Source: Escallonia rubra
Taxonomy: Eukaryota > Streptophyta > Magnoliopsida > Escalloniales > Escalloniaceae
NCBI GenBank assembly: GCA_033065855.1
Contig: JAVXUO010002892.1
Span: 20,102 to 84,101, forward strand
DNA: 64,000 nt
Reading direction: 5' to 3'
Part shown: in pieces, positions 12,430 through 24,526 of the stretch
Layout of the letters: the number at the start of each line of letters is the position of its first letter
How positions within the stretch are numbered: position 1 is the stretch's first letter
Program-made: the position numbers and the translations under genes
The notes under the pieces: generated by a model
Seen by the model: the letters and a program-made list of their open reading frames with translations, nothing else
Database searches by the model: none
Told to the model about the DNA's origin: nothing

Positions 12430-13236
12430 TTTTATCCCCTTAACATATTAACAAAATTTTGAAATTCCAAGAATTGATAGTGAACAATATAATTAAAAAT
12501 AGCATAATTAAATAAACCCACTGACACGTAATAGTTCGATCATTGTTTCCTTAGAAATAAAATTTTGTATAAAATTATTGTCATAGTCTCATAATATTAG
12601 TTTTATGTTTCGAACTATCGCCTTATGTTACGTGTTAGCAAGTGCTATTAAAAATATATACTTTCTAAAAATAAAAAGTAGAGTTATTTGTCACTAAATT
12701 TGGAACATTGGCAACTTAATTGAAAAAGTGGAGTTGATAATACTAAAAATAGACACCTAGTTTTGCATTAAAAAAAACATAATGCATTCAAGAATTAGGC
12801 AACTATTTCATGATTGAATCACGAGAAAAAGTTTAACGGTTAAACAATGCATCAAACTGACCAAATTATTTTCAATTAATCCCGATAAAAATTTTCCTCC
12901 AAACATTCGTAGCTCATCCTGAGTAAGAAGCAAGCAGTTTGCTAATTAGAGTAGAAAATATTTAATCAACATTTTTGTATTCTTATTCACAGTATTCCCT
13001 CACTTAAAGAGTCATATTTCGTCTCCAATTTAAATGGAATACTAAAAATATAATAAAAGTTGTAAATAAACTTTGGAATGATGATAAATAGAACGACCAC
13101 AGTAAGGGAGGAAATGCTTCCGATCTCTGTAGAATATGTCTTTCCAAATTCACGCTGCATGTAAACAAAGATTTAAGAAAAACATTCAAAAATGACAAAA
13201 GAAATATGAAAAAAGTGTCTCAATTCTGATACCATT
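12430..13236. other. AT-rich stretch, no gene recognised
   Basis: It has no convincing ORF. At its right edge (13227-13236) the minus strand carries TGGTATCAGA, the initiator-Met-tRNA type primer-binding site of plant LTR elements. This stretch may therefore be the leftover interior of the minus-strand element whose LTR starts at 13241. Confidence 0.4.
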
Positions 13237-13240
13237 AGTG

Positions 13241-14110
13241 TAATGCCCCAAATTTCGGAGCGCTAATTTCAATTAAATAAAGTGAAAAATGCTCAGATTT
13301 TCAAGAAAAATCTCTCGTACAGGTTAATCAGAGCAACTACCAATAAGTCTCTAAGATACATTAATAAATGTCATAGGGGCCTAAACCATTTATATAATCT
13401 CAAATGACTTTGACATGGAGTTCTAAAATTAAAAATCTAAATAAATTCAGTTTGTTTTAATTATTACATCAAAAAATGTTAATACCGACTCTGAGATAAA
13501 AACCGCTAGCTCTCTATAAGACAACTAGCCCTATAATCTAATATCACCTACTGATCACTTAAAAGGAAAACAACGAGGGAGTGAGCCAAATATCTAGTAA
13601 GGTCGCTCAACGGACCAATAAAAAAAGATACGAAATGTCTGAGAAAATGAAATTGCAGACATACATAATTTTTTAACGAAACAGATGCACAAAAGAATTT
13701 TGAAATGCCAAAATATATTTTTGTACAAAGACAGACACTAGAGAGTCATCCAGAATAAGGTCACACATGTCATCACTGACATGTGAAATCAGTATCAAAA
13801 AAATAAAATCGCGATCTCTCACTCATCTCACTGAATTAGCCCATGTTTTAATTCACGTGGGTAAATCGGAAGCAATACTGTCACATATATTATGACATGA
13901 CTCATAGAGTTACCTAGTAACACCTAACATATACTAGAGACCAAAAAAGATCTCCAAATAATACTTTCTTCAAGATAGTGAAGAGAGTTTGCAAAGTAAT
14001 GACAATAAGTGATATCAATATATGCTAATTTAAAATCAAACAGTGAGACGGTAATTTAATTCAACAAGTCAGAATATTGTGAATGATGTTGTACAAACCG
14101 AAAGGAAAGA
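13241..14110 (-). repeat. Partial LTR of a minus-strand retrotransposon
   Basis: Read on the minus strand the segment ends in CCGAAATTTGGGGCATTACA, followed four bases on by TGGTATCAGA, the expected order LTR end then primer-binding site. The same terminal pattern (TTCGGAACG...TGTAACA, read in reverse) ends the block at 17515-20805, and both carry a GTGAGC...GGTAAG-type block inside. The distal end is not clear; recognisable copia RNase H resumes by about 14200. Confidence 0.6.
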
Positions 14111-14219
14111 AAAATAGCACAAGTACAACAATTCATGTTAAAGGGGATTTAAACGCAAAATGAGGTCAACTAGACTGAAATTTTATGGCCAATGAGATAT
14201 GAATTCCTTATAGGAAATC

Positions 14220-14545
14220 TGACATTCACTGGTCAGCAACAAATTGAGTATATCTCAGCTGCAATAGTAAGCCATTAGCTGAGAAGAATTTTTCATGACT
14301 TTGGCGAAAAGTAAGAAGGAAAAACTAAAGTTGCTTGTGACAACAAATCAGCCATAGCAATTACCATGAAGCCAGTCTTTCATAGCAGGACCAGACACAT
14401 TACACTCAAGTATCATTTCACACGTGAAGTTATTGAAGAAGGAAAAATATTTGAACTTGAATTTTTCCGGTGAGAAGAACAAGTGGCAAATATCTTTACC
14501 AAAGCTTTACTAAGAGAAAGGTTTCAAGAGTTGAGATAAACATTG
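14220..14545 (+). pseudogene. Copia RNase H remnant
   Basis: Around 14336 the frame reads CDNKSAIAI, then VFHSRTRHITLKYHF, IEEGKIFELEFF, and after a stop FTKALLRERFQEL. These match the conserved C-terminal RNase H region of copia pol (DNxSA, HxRTKHI, FTKxL). Upstream, QQQIEYISAAIV may be the AEYxA segment. In-frame stops show it is dead. It belongs to the element 10308-14897. Confidence 0.8.
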
Positions 14546-15127
14546 GGAGTTCAGCAACAAGACACTAAGGGGGAGAATGTTCAGATTAATGCTTATAGTT
14601 GTTGTTGTTTATGTTGTTACTGCTGTAAATGATGTTTAACAATAATTTTTGTGATGTTTAGTTAAGGAACTTTAGTTAAATTTAGGTGGAAGCTAATTAG
14701 TCACTTGTCAATCATCACATTTTGAACTTTGGTATTATGTAAGCTTAGTAGAGAAGCTAAGAGGGCAATATCAGTTTTTAAGAAACTCATCCCCCCCTCG
14801 CTGCATAATCCAGCCCCTAAAACCATTTATCTTGCTGTCATAACACCAACCCCCAACCCCCCAATCCCCCACACCCAAAAAAAATCAGCCTCCAACAATT
14901 TATCAACCAAAACTTCATTTGGCAATTTGCAATATACAAGGGCATTTGTAAAAGGAAACTTCAATCAAAGTATTTTTTACGGTCAACTTATGTTATGCTT
15001 GAATCACATAAGTATTCTAAAATTGATTTCTCCAGTTGCATGCTGTTTGAAATAATGTTCCAAAAGCATGCGGAAAATTTCCCGTCCTCTGACCGTGACA
15101 GGGAGACAATATTCAAGGGAGGAAATG

Positions 15128-15453
15128 CAAGTGAAAAAAATAATATTTGAACATTACAAACCAAAATGAATTCCATTTTTTCTCGTTTTTAAGAACTCAA
15201 AGATATTTGAATAAAACCAAGCCTGCTACTACGATAAATCCCCAGGACAAGATAATAACTCTTATGAACAGAAAAATCGATGTTGAGTACCTAAAAGTAT
15301 CTAAAAGCATGTAATGTAACCTAGTAAGAGCATTCTGAGAAGCTTTTTCTCATCTTCACTGTAAAGTAAGCGTCTTTAATCCCTCGTCTTGAGCTTGCCA
15401 AATTCAAGGCACATTAAGTATGATGCCTGCAACAATAATGTAAAGGGAAAAAT
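15128..15453 (+). repeat. Left copy of the F-box 3' flank (matches 31754-32095)
   Basis: About 320 bp (AATAATATTTGAACATTAC, AACCAAGCCTGCTAC, ATCGATGTTGAGTACC, GAGCTTGCCAAATTCAAGG) recur in the same orientation at 31758-32095, directly downstream of the minus-strand F-box pseudogene. The left copy ends exactly where the copia 5' LTR begins (15454). It is best read as the relic of a tandem duplicate of the F-box locus. Confidence 0.85.
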
Positions 15454-15995
15454 TGTTGAATTTGATCGGTCCAATCCAATTAGGTGGCCTAATGGGTCAT
15501 ACTAATGTTGACTATTTATTTGACTTTGACATAGGCTAAATAACTTTGTAGGCCTATTTATTTTTATCATCCAATACACTAATTATTAATGGTGTATAAA
15601 AGGCTTATAGACCATAATCTCTTAACTTTGTTAAACTGTTGAAATTTGACAAGCTTAGGGTTGATTTCACTACTCTCTTTCTGTGTATAAATATGTCTTT
15701 TGTTGGAGGTTAAGGCATCATAATGTTTGACTACTCTGTTGCCTCCTAGATTAATAGAAAAATACACAACTTTACTCCATCATCAAGAATAGAGAAGAAT
15801 AGTGAAGATCAATACAAAAGGGAATATGTTTGCTTCTGCATCTGGGCGTTTTTTCAACATTAGAATAAAACTCTTCGTAATCTATGGCTTCCTTCGATTT
15901 CGATGAGTTTGAAACCCTATTGTTCTTGTGTTAATGCTATTGCAAGATTCTTATGATCCTTATTATGGGGTCAAGATGAATGAAATCATTTAACA
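15454..15995 (+). repeat. 5' LTR of the nested copia element
   Basis: This 542-bp LTR begins TGTTGAATTTGATCGG and ends CATTTAACA before the primer-binding site. Its last 20 bp (ATGAATGAAATCATTTAACA) are absent from the 3' LTR. TGTGTATAAATATGTC near 15680 is a plausible TATA region. Confidence 0.9.
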
Positions 15996-17154
15996 TGTCT
16001 TATCAGAGCCACATTAATCAATTGCATGAAAACAGAACGTCCCTTTAAGATTCTTGGAATATTTAAAAGATAATTGTTAACGGAAAAAAAAAAAAAAGAA
16101 GAAGGGAGGGCCAATAGAATGGGCCATAATGTTAACGTAAGGATTAATGTTAAGGTAACAGTTGGCCCTTGTGGCGTGATGTGGCCTATTTGGGCCAAAA
16201 GCATGTGGCTCATGCACGTTGATGTTATGTTATCTAGTCTTTGGGCTGAAAGGTATGTGGCTCATGTTTTTGGTGTGGCCCAGCTCATTTGGGCCGAAAG
16301 GCCAGAAATTAGGACTGTGGGCCAAAGCTGTTCGGCCAGTTAGAAGAGCCTGTTTAGGCCTCCGAAGTGGGCTGTTTTGGCCAATTAGAAGTGGGCCTGT
16401 AGGTGCTAATTTGGGCCTGTTTTAGCCACTTTTTTTTTTTGGGAGGGCTTGTGTATTATAATTGGTCTTTGTAAAATTAAATTTAAAAATTCGCTTAATA
16501 CTATATCTATATCAAATTGTTTATTTGATATGTTATTATCGATAAAATATATTTTTTAATATTGGCTTATATTATTGGGATACTAATGAATATAAAGTAT
16601 CAATATTACTATAATTTCAAGAGTTAGTCTAAGCTTACAAGGTCATACTTACACTTTATGGTTCATTTAACATGTCTAGACTGCGATAATAAACTTCAAA
16701 TAATTAGGTGGTTCTTACTGCCTAACCGAAGTTTATTTTCTTTTATAAGTTGAGATAATGATAAAATCACATCATGCTGTTACGTTTATTAATTAAAAAT
16801 ATTAGTCGGCCCAACGAAATATTATATTTTAATTTCTAAGCGGAAAGAAATGAAATAATAAGTCGCTTAGGTCAAATTATTTTATGCCCAATGGTGATAT
16901 AATTTATGCTCACGTTGCTTGTAATAATTTCCAAATTGCTAAATGTAGAAAATCACTTATTTGTTAATAATCGGACCAACGGAAGGTTACAAGTGATGTG
17001 CTATATTTTCTTTGAAAAAAAGGTTTGTGTATTTACCTTTTCCATACAAATATATTGTTTATCCATCAATTTCTTTTGTTGTGTTAAATGATGAACAAAT
17101 TATTTTTCGCCACGTGGATTTACTGACGCGCGTGATTATTGTCATTATTTAGCG
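15996..17154 (+). other. Untranslated leader of the nested copia element
   Basis: It lies between the primer-binding site and the first gag codons. It contains a GGGCC-rich block (16100-16430) with many TTTGGGCC variants and then AT-rich DNA. No coding similarity seen. Confidence 0.5.
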
Positions 17155-17509
17155 TATAGTCCTGTTGCAATTACTGGCTATCTTTCCTCTATTGAATCAT
17201 TGAGCGACACCAATTTTAGAAAATGGAAAGAGCAGAGTAGCATAATTCTTGGAATTATGGATTTGGATTATGCTTCACATGCTGCCCTTACGGCTGAAAG
17301 CTCTACTGAGCAAAAGGCGGCTTATAAAAAGTGAGAGCGTTCCAACCGCATATCCCTAATGATTATGAAAGGGTCCATTACGAATGCAATTCGCGGAGTT
17401 ATTCCTGACTCAAATAATGCTAAGATGTACCTTGCTCATATTGAAGAGCAATTTCATGGGTCTTCCAACGCACGTGCTACTACTCTCATCACTAAAATGG
17501 TCACGCTCG
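17155..17509 (+). pseudogene. Copia gag N-terminal fragment
   Basis: Read from about 17155 the frame gives VAITGYLSSIESLSDTNF, RKWKEQSSIILGIMDLDYA, then a TGA near 17332, then MIKGSITNAIRG-like and IEEQFHGSSNARATTLITKM. This is the usual copia gag order (WK.. near the start, F.gSS.A at the interaction region). The fragment breaks at codon 'GAG' beside the insertion at 17515 and resumes at 20806 (SGSSSV, EHILRMNDM). Confidence 0.8.
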
Positions 17510-17514
17510 AGTAA

Positions 17515-20500
17515 TGTAACACACCGAACCATGATATTCTCTAGCCGGTTAGTTTATTACTTAGGCGACGACTTTTATACGAGAGATTTAGCGTTACTTT
17601 TTATGAATGAAATTTTATCGGTAACCTTTAGCGACAAATATTTAGAAACTTTAAGTTATAGCTTAATGATAGTATTTATAGGTGATATCGATTTAGGTCT
17701 TCAGCGACAATTATCATTAATGATATTTTTAGAAACTTTTAGCTATGAATTTTCTTTTAGTTAGCATCGATATATTTAAGTAGCAACTTTTAGTGAAATA
17801 TAGTGAAGCGAAGTCATGTAGCCAACCCATTAAACTTTTAGCGAAATATAGTGAAGCGGAGTCATGTAGCCAACCCATTAAATTATTCTAGTGTATTAAA
17901 TTATTGTATCACAATAATAAAAAGCTTCAAAAAAAATTTAAAATGACTAATGGAAGTTTAGAGGGGGGGGGGGGGGGGGGCGGTGGGGGGTTTGGTAAAT
18001 TTCCAATTTAGGATTTACACACACACATACTCTCTCTCTTAGAGAGCAACCGTTTTCCACCAATTTTCATCCTCAGAGTTACGGTAGAGAGAGATTGAGC
18101 ACGGTTGTGACGAAGGGTTTTTCGGTGAACTTTCCGGTAAGCTCTAACTTTCCTTCCTGTGTATTTCATGATTTATGAGTTTATGGTCGTGGGAGTAAGC
18201 GTGAGGGGAGGGGTTGTGGTTGGGACAGAAATCAGCGATGAGGGGTTGTAAGTAGAGAGAGAGAGAGACCATCGCTGCCGTCAACCGATGTTTGCAGCGC
18301 TCCCAAAGCACAGCCATGAAGGGGACACCTTTAGAAAGAGAGACAATCATGAAGGGCTGCCTTTAGAGAGTGGAAATGGCTGTGAATTGGGTTTAGAGGC
18401 AGCTATGGCTGCTATAAGAGTGAGGCAGTGAGTGAGTGATGTGTGTGTGTGCGTGTGCCGTATGTGCGAAAACCAGAGTATGTGCATGAGTTTTGTTTGT
18501 GTAGTGCGTAAATCAGTGTGTTGGTGTGTGTTTCATGGGTTTGTGCACATAGAAAGGGAAGGGGGGCTACCGTGATTTGGATCTATGTGACATTGAATTG
18601 GTTTTTGTGAGTCTTTTGTGGGAGAAGAAAAAGAAAGGGTCATTGCTGTGAGTTACTTTAGATGGGTTGTGTGCATGTGTATATGTTTGTGTATGGGTGT
18701 GTGGGTGTGTATAGGAGTGTCTGAGTGATGTGTGCGTGACTGTGTGTTTGTGTGTTTTTTTTTTTGGTGCAAATGTTTGTGTGTTGTGTAGGGTTATGTA
18801 TGTGTGTTTTGCATGGAGAAACCTACTGCCGTGAGGTAGTGGGTGTGGCTGTGCAGTGCGTTTTGTATGAGAGGGTGTTTTGTTGTGAGAGTATATGGTG
18901 GTGTATGTAATGTGGGAATATGTGTGTTCATGTGAGGAGTGGGTTTGTGAGAGGGATGGAAGTGTAAGAGTATATGTGTATGTGTCGTGTGTATAGAGAG
19001 GAGTGAACGGCCGTGGTGTAAGAGTGTGTTTTCAGTGTGGGTGGAAAGAAAGAAAAAGAATAAGAGAAATACGGATCTGGCTATCGGGTTGACGTTAAGT
19101 CCGACACGTACAATAGCTAGCGCACAGTAATTATTCACACGTGAAATTTTAAAGTATAATAACTTAGAATTTTTGGCAAAATTTTATAATATTCTAAAAT
19201 CGTATGTATTTTTAGTATTTTCTGTAATTTCAGATTTGTAAAACATTTTGGAGCCTGATGCATTTTGGAAAAATTAGAGTAATGATTTTATGGTACAACT
19301 AAGTCTCAAATTAAGTTTCGTGATTTTTTAATTTGATTTGCTATAGTTTTGCGTAGCCCATTCGGTTTTACTAAACGAATAATTTAAAATTAGTTTTAAT
19401 GTCTTTAATTTCTGAATTCAATTTCTATAATTTTTATACATATTTTAAAGCTCTTAAAAAAATTATGGGAATTTATTTTCACCTATAAACAATTATGGCT
19501 ATTTATGAGTCGTTATTGCCTTTAAAGAAATTATTTTAATTCAAAAATATTAAAAATTTAAGAAAATTAATATTTTGAATTTTTTATAATGTTTTAAATA
19601 ATAAAAACGTTTTATTATAAATTTTGGGATATCGTTACCCACTAAAAGGAGTGTACAAGGTTTTTTATTAGGTTGGTCGTCTGCGGGATCCACTTTGAGT
19701 TGCGCAATTTCAGAGTTAGACGTGAGCACGTGGTGAATAATTGATATTAGGTTCATAGCGTTGCAACATAGATTGTGTTCTAACAAATGAATTACCAATT
19801 TAGGTTTATTCAGAGAATTTTGAATTTTTGATCGAAGTTGCGTAGCATTTCATAGCTTGGATCGAGATAAGGATTTTCTCTCTGAACCTTATCTTATTGT
19901 TCTGAATTCAAACAGCTTTACGAACTTTACTGAGCTGTGATTTTATGACTGGTATAAAAATATTTTCAAATTGCCCGTGAAACCTTAAATTGAGCCTTAA
20001 AGCGATCGTTTAGAATTCATGATTCATTCTTATCTGTTCATTGAATCTATCATCGTAAAATATTTTCAATTCTATTTATTTCTCCTAAATGTTGGCATGA
20101 GTTAGTAATATGTGAGTTATAAGGTTAGTGCGCATTTTTCGCATTATAAGGATGGTCAGCTGGTTGGGTTAAACTAGGTATCTAAATGGACTAGTCAGTG
20201 TACATATGCATCTATAAAGTGGATCGAGCACTGCCAGAGTGGCTTTGCTATAGTGCACTGCTCATGTTCAATATTATCTAGTTCTGTTTCATTATACCTG
20301 AAGCGTTTTGAATAGTTATAGATTTAAGGGATTGAGTTGATATTCGTCCCTATGTATATATCGAAATGCATTTGTCTTATTTGAAAAATTATTTTAAAAA
20401 AAATTTATCACTTAACTGTAAATGTAATGATTGTCTAAATCGTTTTGTGTTTTTAAATCTTTGATCAAACTTACCGGGCTCTCGAAAGCTCACTTTCCTT

Positions 20501-20805
20501 TTGACTTCTTTTCCGCATGTGATCATCAATAATAGGATATTTGGAGTGATTAAAGCCTGAATAAGAAGTTGACTAGAAATGTTATTATTTCTTTTAGTTA
20601 AGCCCTTGCGATGGAAATAATGTTGAACTTAGTTTCCTGAGTATTTAAGTTTTAATGTTTATTTAGGAACAATGTAATTGAGAGTTAGACCTACTGTAGA
20701 AGCTCTGATACACATTGGGGCTTCCTTATCAAATTGAGGTAATTAAATGATTAAATGATTGATCGATTGATTATCTAACGTTCCGAAAAATTCTGAGATG
20801 TTACA
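17515..20805 (+). mobile_element. 3.29 kb solo-LTR-like insertion in copia gag
   Basis: The block starts TGTAACAC and ends GATGTTACA. It is flanked by AGTAA (17510-17514) and AGTAC (20806-20810), a 5-bp target duplication with one mismatch; gag is continuous across it. No internal coding region or second LTR is seen, so a solo LTR is the simplest reading. Its 3' end resembles the LTR at 13241. The length and TGTAACAC start would suit a Ty3/gypsy Tekay-like LTR, but this is inference. Inside are a 48-bp tandem duplication (about 17785-17880), an 18-G run (17963-17980), CT/GA-rich leader-like DNA and a TGTGTG-rich tract (18420-19000). Confidence 0.7.
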
Positions 20806-22514
20806 AGTACAGTGGATCCAGTAGTGTTTCGTGAGCATATTTTGCGGATGAATGATATGACTTCTTAACTAACAAGCTTGGACATGGAAATCTCTTAGGG
20901 TTTGCTCGTGCACTTTTATTATGACTTCCTTTCCTGCGCAGTTTGGTTCTTTTATGATCAACTATAACATGTAGAAAGAGAAGCGGAAGATGAACGAGTT
21001 GATTTTCATGTGTGTCCAAGAAGAAGAAAGGCAAAAATCCTAACAACCTGATGGTGCTCACGTTGCCATAACTGGTTCATCTAAAGGAAAAGGAAAGAAA
21101 TTTTCCAAAGGCAGTGTGCAAGGAAATAAGAATGCTTCTATAACCAAAACTGACAAGGCAGGCTCTTCTGGTACCAAGGATTCTTCTAGTCCTAGGTGTC
21201 ACTTTTGTAAAGATAAAGGACATATGAGAAAAGAATTTTATAAATTCAGAGAGTGGTTGGAAAATAAAGGTAATTTATCTATTTGAGTTTGTTATGAGTC
21301 TCATACGATTGATGCTCCTATAAATACATGGTGGTTGACACATGTACAAATATGCACATAACTAATTCATTGCATGGATTCCTTTCCATGAAGAAGTTAA
21401 ACAAATTAAAAGGGACCATAATGTGCTAGTAGGAAATGGAGAGAAAGCTCAAGTTGAAGATGTAGGAACTCTCCGTTTAGTTTTGGAGAGTGGCTTCAAT
21501 TTGGATTTAATTGAAACTGTTTATGTTCCTAGTATGACTAGAAACCTTGTTTCTGTTTCTAGACTTGACGCTTATGGATATTCGTTTAAGTTTGAGAATA
21601 AAGGCTTCTCTTTTTTCCTTTACTCTAGAGCTATTGGTTTCGATTTTATTGGAGGGAAACCTTTACAAATTACATTTGGATGCTTCTTTTACTGAATCCT
21701 TGAAAATAATGAAGGTAAAAGATGTAGTTGCTGAAACTTATGGTAAGAGAAAACGAGAGAATAAAAATTCTGCTAAATTGTGGCACGAACGTCTAGGTCA
21801 CATATCACGAGGCAAGATGGAACGCCTCATTAATGATAGAATTCTTCATTCTCTAGATTTCTCAAATTTTGACTCATGTATTGAATGTGTTAAAGGAAAA
21901 TTCGTAAAAGGCAATAAACATGGTGCCACTCGAAGTACGGGTCTTTCAAAGGTTGTCCACATTGACATTTGTGAACCTTTCTCTACACCGGTATTAGTGG
22001 TCATAGATACTTTATCACATTCATTGATGATTATGCTTGTTATGGATATGTTTACCTTATTCATGGAAAATCCGAATCACTTGACATGTTTAAGACTTAC
22101 AAAGTCGAAGATAAAAATCAACTCGACCTTAAGATTAAAGTTGTAAGATCTGACAGAGAAGGAGAATATTATGGAAAATCATCTGAAAGGGTTGTAACCC
22201 TAATCCTTTTGCCTTGTATTTGGAAGAATGTGGCATCGTTACAATGTCGGGTACAGCCCAACAGAATGGTATAGCTGAACGATGAAACCGTACCCTCATG
22301 GATATCGTACGAAGTATGATATGTCGAAGCACTCTACTAATTTTTTTGTGAGTTGAAGCACTTAAGACAGCTATGTATATTCTTAACAGGGTTCCCAGTA
22401 TGTCTGTGCCTAAATTAAAACACCTTTTGAATTGTGGACATGGAAGAAATCAACTTTAGGATATTTCCATGTGTGGGGTGTTTAGCTGAAGCAGGTTTCC
22501 AATCCACATACTAA
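20806..22514 (+). pseudogene. Copia gag C-terminus, protease and integrase, decayed
   Basis: Gag resumes with SGSSSV and EHILRMNDM, reaches a lysine-rich linker (SSKGKGKKFSKG) and a zinc knuckle CHFCKDKGHMRKEF in which the final Cys has been lost. A protease-like stretch with TRNLVSVSRLDAYG follows. Integrase begins LWHERLGHISRGKMERL, then CIECVKGKF and VVHIDI. The core catalytic region (VVRSDREGEYYG) is in another frame near 22138. Stops and frameshifts run throughout. The segment ends at the MITE 22515-22970. Confidence 0.85.
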
Positions 22515-22970
22515 GGTAGCGTTTAGTAACACTTCCAGTTTTGGTTTTCTATTCCCAAAAAAACAAAAACCAATTTAAATTTAAATTTTTTTTACAAATC
22601 AAATGGGTGTTTGATTACCCACTTTTTATTTTGAGTTTTTTTCTTTTGGATGTTTGATTACCCACTTTTTATTTTGAGTTTTTTCTTTGGTAATGGTTTG
22701 TTGTGGCGGTAGTGGGGCGTGGCGGTGGCCGACGGTGGTGGCTGCCGGCCTCTGGAGGAGGTCGTTGGAGGTGGGAGGGGGATGGTGGTGGTGGTTTCAA
22801 AATAAAAACCAAAACTGAAAATCGAAAACTCCTCTTTAGAGTTTTCAAAAATAGACCTGTTTTAAAAACTAATTTTTAAAACTGAAGAAAAAAAATTAAA
22901 ACTGTGTTCCAGACGCGTTTATTTTCTCCAGTTTACAAAACTGAAAAAATAAGTGTTACCAAACGAAGCC
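22515..22970. mobile_element. Tourist-like MITE
   Basis: The ends GGTAGCGTTTAGTAACACTT and, on the other strand, GGCTTCGTTTGGTAACACTT form 20-bp inverted repeats with three or four mismatches. The flanking three bases are TAA on both sides (22512-22514 and 22971-22973). TAA targets and GG...CC ends are typical of PIF/Harbinger-derived MITEs. The 456-bp interior has two copies of GTTTGATTACCCACTTTTTA and a GGTGG-rich block but no transposase. It interrupts the copia integrase-RT linker. Confidence 0.8.
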
Positions 22971-23786
22971 TAAGAAAATCGATCCCAAGAGTATAAGTTT
23001 TCATTTTGTAGGTTACCCTGAAAGGTCTAAGAGTTTCAGATTTTGATGTCTCTCCCATACCACTATAGTAGTTGAAACTCGGCATGCGGTATTTTTTTGA
23101 AGATGCTAAGTAGAATGGTATTAGTACACCAAGAATGACAAAACCTTGAGGAAACCTGGGATCATGTTTCTATTTCTATTATCCAAAAGATTGGTGCGTC
23201 ATTACCTCATATAGAGGATAACGATGCACCCGAGGTAGTACCTAATAATGTGTTCCCTATTATGGATCCTGCTCTAATTCCTGCTAATGAATAACCTCTT
23301 TGAAGGTCAGAAAGATTGAGACAGACAACCATCTCTGACGATTATATTGTGTACCTAGATGTGGCTGACTAAAATCTGGGCATATGAAATGATCCTACTC
23401 CCTTTAAAGAGGCTTTTATGAGTGATCACTCAAGTCATGAAAGATAAGTTAGAGTCAATAAAAATAAATGAAGATTGGGACCTTGTTGACTTGCTTAAAG
23501 AAGCTACAACAGTAGGTTGTAAAAGGGTCTACAAAATTAAGCTAGATCCTAAAGGTAATGTCGGCAGATATAGGAATTGACTCGTGGCTAAAGGTTTAAC
23601 TCGAAGTGAAGGGATAGATTATAATGAAATATTTTCTCCTGTGTAGACAAAATATTCCTTTCCAATAGTTGTGGCTTTAGTAGCTCATTACAATTTAGAG
23701 TTGCATCAAATGGACATAAAGACTGCATTTCTTAATGGTGACTTGCATGGAAATGTCTATATGACGCAACCAGAATGGTTTATGGT
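22971..23786 (+). pseudogene. Copia integrase-RT linker and RT start, decayed
   Basis: After the MITE the frames give FHFVGYPE, then VGCKRVYKIKLDPKGN-like and SEGIDYNEIFSP-like sequence. Near 23671 comes MALVAHYNLELHQMDIKTAFLNGDLHGNVYMTQPE, the start of copia RT. Several stops occur. The RT is cut at the CACTA insertion (TSD GGT, 23784-23786) and continues at 29673. Confidence 0.85.
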
Positions 23787-24419
23787 CACTACAAAAAAAG
23801 TGACATGTCGCGGCGCTCTATGCCGACGTTCGCTCGATGCCGTTGCTGTATATAGACTACGCCGACGCCTCTAAAATAACCGCCGTTATAGAGTCTACAA
23901 AAACGTTTAAGCCGGCGGTCATATTTCTACCGCTGCCATATGTTATATTTACACCCCAAAGTATGAGCGCCAAAATTTAGCGCCAAAATACTATCTACAC
24001 CGGCGCTTTATTTGTTTTAGACGACTCAATTGACCGTCGGCATAGAAAATCCTGGTTTACTTCAATTTTTCTCCCTTTTTTTTCATTTTAATGTTTTATT
24101 GCACTGCACACGACTCTGTTTTTTCTCTCAGTCTCTCACATGTCTCTCACACGACTCACCGCGACAGGTTCCTCTCTCTCTCCCCCTCGCCTCGTTCATC
24201 TCTCTTCTCCTTTCTCCCTTAATCCGTCCAGATTGAACACGCTTTGGATTTCAGATTGAAGTCTTGACGCTTCGATTCTTCCAGATTCAACACATTTGGG
24301 ATTCCATCTAATCAGGTAGCTATCTTTAACCCATGCAACGATTGTTATACAATTGATCGTTTCAATCATGTTTTGGAAAGCTTTATATGTTCTGATTCCA
24401 AATCTTTTATTGTTCGAGG

Positions 24420-24526
24420 AGTTGTTGCCGGCAGCGCCACTCGCCGTCGCCGGCAGCGCCATTCTCCGTCGCCGGCATCGCCACTCGCCGTCGCCGGCAG
24501 CTCCACTCGCCGTCGCCGCAGCTTCC
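24420..24526 (+). repeat. GC-rich minisatellite (CGCCGTCGCCGGCAG-type)
   Basis: Units of about 27 bp built on CACTCGCCGTCGCCGGCAG recur four or so times just upstream of the P450 fragment. Several reading frames are open across it, but the repetitive Arg/Ala/Pro composition argues against a real protein. Confidence 0.75.

Larger units (their letters stand above)
10308..14897 (+). mobile_element. Decayed copia retrotransposon with both LTRs
   Basis: The 5' LTR is 10308-10586 and the 3' LTR 14578-14897. Both start TGTT and end CCTCCAACA, and they share a GTTGTTG-rich start, TTAGGTGGAAGCT and CTTGTCAATCAT blocks. The flanking 5 bp are ATTTA on both sides (10303-10307 and 14898-14902), a clear target duplication. 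A primer-binding-like site (TTGATACCAGAG) follows the 5' LTR, then a gag-like start (ATGAGTGAAATTTCATC). The polypurine tract GGGGGAGAA precedes the 3' LTR. Most of the coding interior is gone or replaced by other repeats; only an RNase H remnant is recognisable. Confidence 0.85.

Noticed and set aside
18794..19138. 114-codon minus-strand ORF rich in His and Thr
   Set aside because: It is produced by the TGTGTG-rich tract of the solo-LTR-like block. There is no motif or realistic composition.
23287..24060. CACTA boundary placed at another CACTA word near 23787
   Set aside because: Only the pair 23787 and 29672 gives matching inverted ends and the GGT duplication, with copia RT continuous on both sides.
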